Assembly (NCBI GenBank): GCA_036426205.1
Contig: WSYH01001179.1
Location: 62,001 to 126,000, forward strand
Length of the DNA: 64,000 nt
Origin: Ascaphus truei
Taxonomy: Eukaryota > Chordata > Amphibia > Anura > Ascaphidae
Reading direction: 5' to 3'
The translations under genes and the position numbers were made by a program. Every line of letters starts with the position of its first letter. The stretch's first letter is position 1. The notes under the pieces were generated by a model that saw only the letters and a program-made list of their open reading frames with translations, was not told where the DNA came from and did not search any database. Of this stretch, positions 57,388 through 64,000 are shown piece after piece.

Positions 57388-57888
57388 TGGCACTCTATAC
57401 TGTAGAACACACATAATGTAAATGATACTGTACATGTTGAATAAATGCATAGGTTTATTTTTTCGGGTTTATTACACAGTATACTATACGGCCGGAACAA
57501 GGGCAAAAAAACTGTAGATGTGGGGTTTTAAATCCGATTCAGCAATGTGCAGGCATTGTCACACAACGCAATATTATCCATCGAAATCCCCCCATTAGCC
57601 ATTTTCTTTTCTGAGGAAAAACAAAAAGAAAAGTTTTAATGTACTGTGTACAGTAATGGTCAGCCCCCTAAAGAAGAACCCAGCCAGCCAACCCAATAAT
57701 TTTCTCCTTTTCACATGCACATGCGCCTAGCGTTCCACCAATTGTTCAGTATCTGCAGTACAATACTGTAGAAGCTGCTCAGCCAATGATATTGCTTACA
57801 GGAGAATTGCTTGACTTTTGAATCGCACCGATATTTATACAGTATTGTCAAAATAAAAAAAACACAGAAAATAATACGGCAACAATAC
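57388..57888. other. 3' flank of forkhead-like gene
   Basis: AT-rich with TACTGTA words, as inside the transposon. On the minus strand it has AATAAA signals near 57440 and 57750. A small frame near 57610-57533 (starting MANGGISMDN) follows a good acceptor-like tract, but joining it to the upstream frame gives an immediate stop, so I treat it as untranslated. Confidence 0.4.
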
Positions 57889-58470
57889 TCACCATAGTAT
57901 TTCCCATTCAGCTGATGCCGGCTCCGGTCCACTGCCAGTCCAGCTTTCTTGATCATCCATGTCGGTAGTTTGCAGCGGGACTAGTCCACCTGTAGTCAGC
58001 TGGTGAGGCTGGAAATTGCTTAGGTACATGCAAGCTTCATCGAAACTGCACGCGAAATCCGGCTCAGGCTCAGGGTTGTCACTGACGGCGGGACCGTCAT
58101 TGGAAGCCAGTGCTGGTGCTTTGCTTGGCAGCGACTGTCGTTTCTTAGTTGGTTTTAACACAACCCTTCGCCTTTCGCCGCCTTCATGATCATGGATACC
58201 GGAAAAATCCGGTGATACACACCAATACCCTCCAACAAATTGTGGCTCAATACGATGAAAACAGGGATCGCTACATAACCTTTTCCTTACTGCACGCTTC
58301 CACGTATGAGGAGTTGGCGAAAATTTGTAAAAGTCATAGTTTTCGATAAAATACTGATAAATTTGAACAACTGTTGCCATCTTATCCTCTGTTGCATTAA
58401 TCGCGGACCATATTAAATAAGCGTAGCTTCTGTCGGGTTTTTGGAAAGCGGCCTGCACTTGAACACTCAT
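57889..58470 (-). CDS. Divergent forkhead winged-helix protein
   Basis: A 193-aa single-exon frame, ATG at 58470-58468 in a strong start context (CCGCCCGCCATGA). Residues about 11-83 read as a forkhead domain: KPDRSYAYLIWSAIN (helix 1), VVQIYQYFIENYDFYK (helix 2), TWKRAVRKRLCSDPCFHRIE (recognition helix) and GGYWCVSPDF (wing strand). The recognition helix lacks the usual Asn and His of NSIRHNLS, so DNA contacts are probably altered. Residues 90-193 are low-complexity, Pro/Glu-rich, and end EWEILW. A fragment of the same tail at 30.9 kb shows the gene is repetitive. It lies 0.5 kb outside the right inverted repeat. It may be an element-borne factor or part of a neighbouring element. Confidence 0.7.
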   Translation of the reverse strand: MSVQVQAAFQKPDRSYAYLIWSAINATEDKMATVVQIYQYFIENYDFYKFSPTPHTWKRAVRKRLCSDPCFHRIEPQFVGGYWCVSPDFSGIHDHEGGERRRVVLKPTKKRQSLPSKAPALASNDGPAVSDNPEPEPDFACSFDEACMYLSNFQPHQLTTGGLVPLQTTDMDDQESWTGSGPEPASAEWEILW

Positions 58471-58886
58471 GGCGGGCGGCGGGTCTCTGGAGAATACTGT
58501 AACTGAAACTGGTCTTTGTCTTTCTTTAATATGAAAAGCCTAAATTGATACATTTTTGCAACCTCTTCCTTCAGTCTCAAGGCCAAGTTACAGTAGCACA
58601 CTGTGGTACAGTCTCTTTTTTAAACGAAACACCTGCAAGCCGAACTTTACTGAAGCGCATGCGCATTACAATTCATGAATTTCTGCCATCTGGCGGACAC
58701 GCGAAGCATTGCAGCCTATTAAATCCGAACCATTATCAATAAACCCATCAACCGCGCGTCAGCCGGGCATGACCCGTGGCTGGGAACGCAAAATGAACGC
58801 GGCATGCGCCAGGTGAAGAGCGTCGCATTCCAGGAACAAGCCAGGTAAAAACCGGTGATTTGTTAGAATAAAAGCTGCCGCAGCAG

Positions 58887-61433
58887 TAGTGGTGCAGGTT
58901 TTGCGGGGGTCAGAGAGAAATATGAGTGCAGGACGCGGGGTGGGTGGAAAAATATATGGTCACAGGAGTTCTTGTTTGTAGAGAAATATATATCAGTGTG
59001 ACTGGTATAATGTCTTTTCTGTTTACCAGGTTGACTATTACTACAAAACCCATTACCTATTTCAAAATAACTATTCACACTATTCTTCTATAACTACTAG
59101 CACATTGTGGCGGCTAAAAAATTCTGCGAATTGGTGGGGGATAATTTCAACCGGGAGCGATTGCACAAATATCCGTCTTGCACACATCTTTCATACTGCA
59201 TTTATTCAGAATGGCAAAACAGCAAAATGGCTGCCATGGTCAAAAATGGCTGACTTGGAATTCTTTCCTTGTGGTTGACTCACACCCCTGGGTGACCTCC
59301 CGACCTTCCTTATAGCCTCATATCCGATCCTCTCAGTCCCCTCTTATTCTTAAGAGACAGTCTATTTAAAGAACAGTTAACCATTTCATTGCCCTGCTGG
59401 ACCCAAGAAAATCCAATTGTACATGACTTCATTTCTTTCCAGCCATAATATCGGCACAGTTGTTTTCTTCTTTGGTCTCTTCTTCTGGGGGACTGCCGAC
59501 ATCTTTGTTACCGAAAAGAGGCATAGCTTCAGTGGGGGATTGCAGCGCACCTCTGGACCAAAATGTTGCTGTACGTAACACATACATAGAGAGTAATGAG
59601 TAGAACAGACACATATACAAAAACATTCATTAGCTTCGCTTCCAGAGAACTAATCCAACCACCAAGTCCCAACAAATCCCATCCCTTTTCTATACCTTTA
59701 AACACTGGAACTACTTTCCCCAAATAATATGACCTGGTCTAATTGCAGGGTAATCCTCTATCTGTCCTTCTAGCACAAAATCAGTAACTTCCCTTGGGCA
59801 AACTCGTATTTCTACACCCTTCGTAACCAATTTCTTATAGATGGTTCTACAAATATCTTATATCATATTGTCCTTTTCTCAAGGGGTTAAATATAACACT
59901 CATATTCCTGGGGTGCAACCTATTGAATTTAGATAGTACATTGGGTTACATTATACATAAAATATGGGCTTTGTTTACCAGGATTCCATTGTGTGACAAA
60001 AAAAGTTTGCATATATGCTATACACAAATCAATAAAAACAAAAAAACAATGACTAAACAAAATATACCTGTACCTACCCTATCGTCTTTGTGTGCACACT
60101 ATTTACACAAACCTAATAGAATATACATTATAATTAAAATAACAAAACCTGTAAAGAAAAAAAGATTATTAAAAGTTCATAGTTCATGTGTTGAGGTCCG
60201 GAATTTGGCTGTGTCTCTAGGCTTTTCCACCTTGGCTATGGTGTAACTCGAAGCAACTGTGGATGATGCTGGGATAAGTTTCATATGGGTAACGTGGATC
60301 CAAAAAGAGACTTCTGCCACCTAATTGCTCTAATGGTGATGAGTAGGGCCTTTTTCATCTGGGATGAAGAACGTTCTTGCGTAGGAAATGTTTGACCATT
60401 AACCTGTCTCTCGTAGATGCACTTTCAACTTTGACATATGCCTAGAGAGACTCAAAAATATATTAGTTGCATACAATACTTACTACTGTAATTGTTTTAC
60501 TAAACAGTCACTGTGGTCTTGACTTTGCTACAATCTAAATTCATTAAAATTGGTGCCCCAGCTATTGCCAAACCAAAAGAAAAAATGGCTAAAATAATTT
60601 TGTATAAGATTCCACACTAATTTACTTGTAATATAATTTCTTTAAAAATGCGGAGCACACTGCCAGCTTTAAAAGACACTCAGCATTATTCTTAAAAAAA
60701 AAAAAAATTCAGATTTTGTTCATCCCGGGCACTAAGCCATCTAACTTCTGGGCATAGACAGCTATATGATAAACAGCAATAACACCCCTCCTTTGTTCAC
60801 ATCATTTTTTATATGTGAACATTATTACAGAAAGGATAACAGCATTTAAAACATAACTAACTATTGTTGCTCGATCTGTAGCAAAACTAACCTGAAACCT
60901 TTGGGTATAAAATTTGTATTAAAAACCCTCAAAACACTATTGAATATAAATATAATCGGCTATTGTCTTCTGACAGAAACATCCTGTAATATAAGAAATT
61001 ATAGACACAGATTTAAAAACTGTTTTTTGTTTTTTTTTTGGATTGGAACAAGCTTGAAAAAAAATTCTGGGCATCCTGTCAAAACCTTGGAACAAAACAG
61101 ATAAGAAAAAAAAACCTGTTAATTACATTGCAATGTAATTTGGGACAGCTTAAAAAATGCAGCCCCTCACACGGCCTGATTACATAATAAAATGTGACAC
61201 ACAAAAGAAACAAAAATAATACAACAAAAATTACCAAGACAAGGCAATGCAAAACTTGTTTGATCCTGCCTGCAAACTATATTAATAAAAATGTCCCTTT
61301 CTTTTATTATCAGTTAAACTACAGTTAAAACTAATTTGTAGCTACAGAGCTTCAGTTAACTTTCGTGTCTGAAATGTATCTCCGCACATTTTTCTTAACT
61401 GGAGAAGGGGGGCTGTCTGGGCGATTATTCTGA

Positions 61434-61435
<2 letters not shown>
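58887..61435. other. No confident feature; possible LTR-like stretch
   Basis: On the minus strand 59540-59110 has a TTTAAATAGAC-like and AATAAATGCAG pattern followed by GCCGCCACAATGTG, in the style of an LTR with poly(A) signal, but I found no partner copy. 59720-61430 is AT-rich without a recognisable domain. Confidence 0.35.
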
Positions 61436-61465
<30 letters not shown>

Positions 61466-61560
61466 TTCCTCTCTTCTCCCTCTCGTCTTCCTCTCTTCTC
61501 TCTCTCTTCTCTCTCTCTTCTTTCTCTCTTCTTTCTCTCTTCTTTCCCTCTCTCGTTGGA
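61436..61560 (+). repeat. (TC)n microsatellite, compound
   Basis: A pure TCTC run of about 28 bp is followed by TCTTCC and CTTTCTCT variants for about 100 bp. Confidence 0.9.
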
Positions 61561-62957
61561 AAAGGATGTCTTTCCGGTTTTTAAGAAACATTTGTCTGGC
61601 CAGTACGAATAGACCCTTAAAATATACCAGTGATCGGGCTTAATTATAAAAAAAAATAATTCCTCACATTTGCCCATTCTTTGTCCTTCTCTCAATAACC
61701 AGTCAAACTCTCCCTTTCCCAATATTGATTAGTTTGTGTTATAGTGGGGGTGTACACCTTTAAAAATTAAACTTCAACATGAGCAATTAATTATATTCTT
61801 AATTTAGAAACACTTGCAAGTTCCTACATAATAATTTTTTATACATACAATAAACCGACATTCATATTATTCAATGCACATAAAATTTTCACATAGGTAG
61901 GATTCACTCAGATTATACAAGCACACAGGCATTACTCAATCAATCAACCTTTTTTTACCATTTATAAAATCTAATAAAACATTCTGGGGAAAAATGAATG
62001 TTCTTGCCTTGAATTTACACATAATACATATTTTCCACTGACATTTACAATACTTGAGAAAACCTGAGATTCTCAATACCGGCGGAAAAGACCCGTCTGA
62101 ATTTAGACAAAAATAATCTACTAAAAATAAATGTTAAAAAAACTTGATAGACTATAACCTTGGCTTCTCTGGTTTTCTTCTTAGGGGCTGCACTGCAATT
62201 ACTGGAAAAATGTCCTGTCTCTACTTCCTCAGTACCTCCATATGCCTATATTATTTCCAATAATCTATCGGCAAATTCACTTGCTGTTTCTTCCTTATTC
62301 ACTTGCTGTTTCTTAAAAGTAAATGCTGCAGTTATAACACTTTAACAAAAATAAAACCATCTCTGCCACTATTTTTATTCCTTCAATCAATATTCCACAC
62401 TCCTTCTGCCAACATTCTCATTTATTTATTTTTTTCTCTGATTCGTCCTCTGACTTTTCCCTGTCCCGTGAACGGTCCCTGGCAGGGGTTAATTGCTGTC
62501 TAGAGTCCGTCTCCTCCCCATCCGTACTGATCTGCCTGGCAGGCATATCAATAGAGAGTGGTCTAGGGGGCCTATTGCTTCGGCTTCCCCGTGAAGCCAT
62601 AAGGAATTCTTCATCGGAGACTGCCTCAGAGCCTGTGACCTGGGAAAGGTTAAGGGCTCAGGGGGTTTGATAACTGGGACACTGGGGTAAATTGGGGATA
62701 CCTATGCCCGTAGGGGCAGGGGAAATATACATTTTGAGAGTTATAAAAATTTCAGTTAGCAGCACTTTCAAAGGTGCATTTTTGACACAGGCTGCAGCAC
62801 ATTCCTTATCAGTTTTAACACATTTCTTATTGTTATTGTTTGTCTTATACTGGTATTTTGTCTGGCTTAGTTTCAGACAACATTTTACTCGTTATCCATG
62901 ATTAGCTTATAAAGAAAACTTATCTTAATGCAATATAACCTTATCTAAATATACATG
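61561..62957. other. No recognised gene
   Basis: AT-rich. A minus-strand frame 62600-62418 (60 aa) is Arg/Ser/Asp/Glu-rich (RSNRPPRPLSIDMPARQIS) and could be a coding scrap, but it shows no domain. Confidence 0.4.
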
Positions 62958-63780
62958 TGTAGCCATGCATAATAATGACTGCATACATCTTCTCTGTTAG
63001 CAGTAAGTCCTGGTACACACAGGCCTGCCCACAGTAGTAATGGAGGTTTTCCCTCACCCCCAAGTGTGGTGCCCTGTGTAAGGATGGGAGTGGCTGTATG
63101 CTCTGAGTCCCTGGATAGTGACCTCAGAGATGCGCCTGCCCCCTGGAGTATAAAGGGCACAACACTGACAGTTAGTGTTGTTGTTCGAGGGAGAGAGTAA
63201 CCTGACGATACCGTTATTGAAGGAACACTTTTGTGACCCTAGTGCAGTAACTAGCGGGAACATAGTGATAATTCCAGTGTGTTTACGCCACGCTGTGTCC
63301 AGGGACCTGGCACAGTGGTGATCTCCCTAGGAGAAAGGGAATCCCACTTCATGATTGGAGGGCGTACCTGGCAAAGGGACATCACGCAGAGATGTGCGGC
63401 TAGAGCTGGCAGCTGCATGGGGCAGTCTGCTACATCCCTGTATTCAATAAAGATGTCCTTGAGAAAAAGAACCCCACTGTGTGAGTGTGAGATTACTCAA
63501 CAGTGGATGGCACCAAGAAGGAGTTCCTCACCAGGACCATCTCCCTGCGGAAGCACAGATCCTGATGAGGTGGAGGCGCTGCACATGATGTAAGTTGGAC
63601 TCGCACCCACTACCTCAGCTACCTGTCCTGATGACATCCCCTAATAACACCAAGCGGGAGACTCAAGAGTCCTGTTACTTGCAGGTGCACCACCACACAC
63701 GCCTTGTAATGGGGGACTGGTTAGACTACACGGGCCAATATGAGATTGGGTGGGTCAGGCCAGAGGGAGCACCCGTTACA
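62958..63780 (+). mobile_element. Solo LTR with 4-bp target duplication
   Basis: 823 bp from TGTAGCC to CCCGTTACA, flanked by CATG on both sides (62954-62957 and 63781-63784). TATA box GTATAAAGG near 63150; AATAAAG near 63446. The last ~200 bp match the LTR ending at 40984 (AAGCGGGAGACTCAAGAGTCC). Intact ends and target duplication show LTR-LTR recombination after a complete insertion. Confidence 0.8.
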
Positions 63781-63784
63781 CATG

Positions 63785-64000
63785 ATATAGGGTCCCTATA
63801 GAAAGCCCAGTATAAAACAGGACTTTATAATTGAACCCCTGTTTTACAGCGGGGACTTTAACATCTGCTTTGTAGACAGGATTCTATACCTGCTTCTTGC
63901 CCATTATACAGACAGGACTCTTTTACCTTCTGTTTGTTTTTTTTGTTTTTTAAATAAATATTTCAATATTTTAGATTGATTTTCTCTTTTAAAGCAATGA
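63785..64000. other. No recognisable feature
   Basis: Short unassigned flank to the window edge, with a T-rich tract near 63930-63950. Confidence 0.4.

Larger units (their letters stand above)
44055..58886. mobile_element. Candidate full extent of a large composite DNA transposon
   Basis: Proposed outer limits. The left end reads CAGTGGCGGCACACTTTATT after TA. The right end, as the inverted complement, has GAATAAAAGCTGCCGCAGCAG before TA. About 17 of 27 terminal positions agree, which is suggestive but not proof. These limits would enclose the long inverted repeats, the duplicated transposase and BEN-like genes and the forkhead-like gene. If wrong, the element is 44369-57387. Confidence 0.35.

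Noticed and set aside
57533..57616. Second exon of the forkhead-like gene
   Set aside because: The acceptor looks good, but splicing from the proposed donor creates a TGA at the junction, and the 30.9-kb fragment also stops at the same position.
59110..59720. Endogenous retrovirus LTR and coding region
   Set aside because: LTR-like signals only; no second LTR, primer site or recognisable gag, pol or env motif in 59-63 kb.
61342..61722. Arg/Glu-rich 126-aa ORF
   Set aside because: Minus-strand reading of the TC microsatellite.

Overview
The window is vertebrate nuclear DNA, most likely from an amphibian and probably a frog. No certain host gene is visible. The evidence is a dense, nested stack of transposable elements typical of such genomes: Gmr1-type Ty3/gypsy elements, a DIRS element, Penelope-like (PLE) repeats, L2/Rex-like LINE tails, short inverted-repeat MITEs flanked by TAA, pogo/Tigger remnants and intron-containing Tc1/mariner-like elements. 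There are no bacterial-style operons, no CRISPR array and no convincing tRNA or rRNA gene. The organism call is an inference from element content.

Layout. 0-7.2 kb: a LINE reverse-transcriptase scrap, then gypsy LTRs in both orientations around a decayed minus-strand gypsy pol (3.2-5.56 kb), ending in a truncated LTR and a minisatellite with a two-level repeat. 7.6-15.6 kb: MITEs, two Penelope-derived inverted-repeat structures (one inserted into a MITE with a target duplication) and stretches with nothing recognisable. 15.6-19.6 kb: a DIRS-like element cut off at its 3' end. 19.6-27.2 kb: a gypsy element with 5' LTR fragment, primer site, gag, protease, integrase, RT/RNase H and a 1.96-kb 3' LTR; integrase lies before RT. 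27.2-34.4 kb: solo LTRs, minisatellites, a Penelope repeat and pogo/Tigger pieces, with a fragment matching the tail of the forkhead-like gene at 58 kb. 34.5-36.6 kb: a decayed five-exon Tc1/mariner-like transposase. 38-39 kb: GT-rich repeats. 39.5-43.4 kb: an LTR, a possible primer site and a long unrecognised reading frame with one internal TGA.

44-59 kb is the most interesting part. It holds a large DNA transposon with inverted repeats of about 0.8-1 kb that are themselves built from 384-bp subrepeats. Inside are a five-exon Tc1/mariner-like transposase (exons total exactly 990 nt) and, divergently transcribed about 213 bp away, a gene for a protein with acidic/Ser-Pro repeats, a probable coiled coil and a BEN-like C-terminus. 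A 5,554-bp block with the whole transposase and most of the BEN-like gene is repeated directly in tandem, apparently without differences. Just beyond the right inverted repeat is a short gene for a divergent forkhead winged-helix protein. Part of that gene also occurs at 30.9 kb, so it is repetitive. 59-64 kb is mostly unrecognised DNA with a TC microsatellite and one clean solo LTR with a 4-bp target duplication.

How the parts work together: the transposase would recognise the inverted repeats. The BEN-like and forkhead-like proteins look like accessory DNA-binding proteins carried by, or lying next to, the same mobile family; this role is inferred. The transposase copies at 47-55 kb carry lysine at the third catalytic position, so as read they should be inactive.
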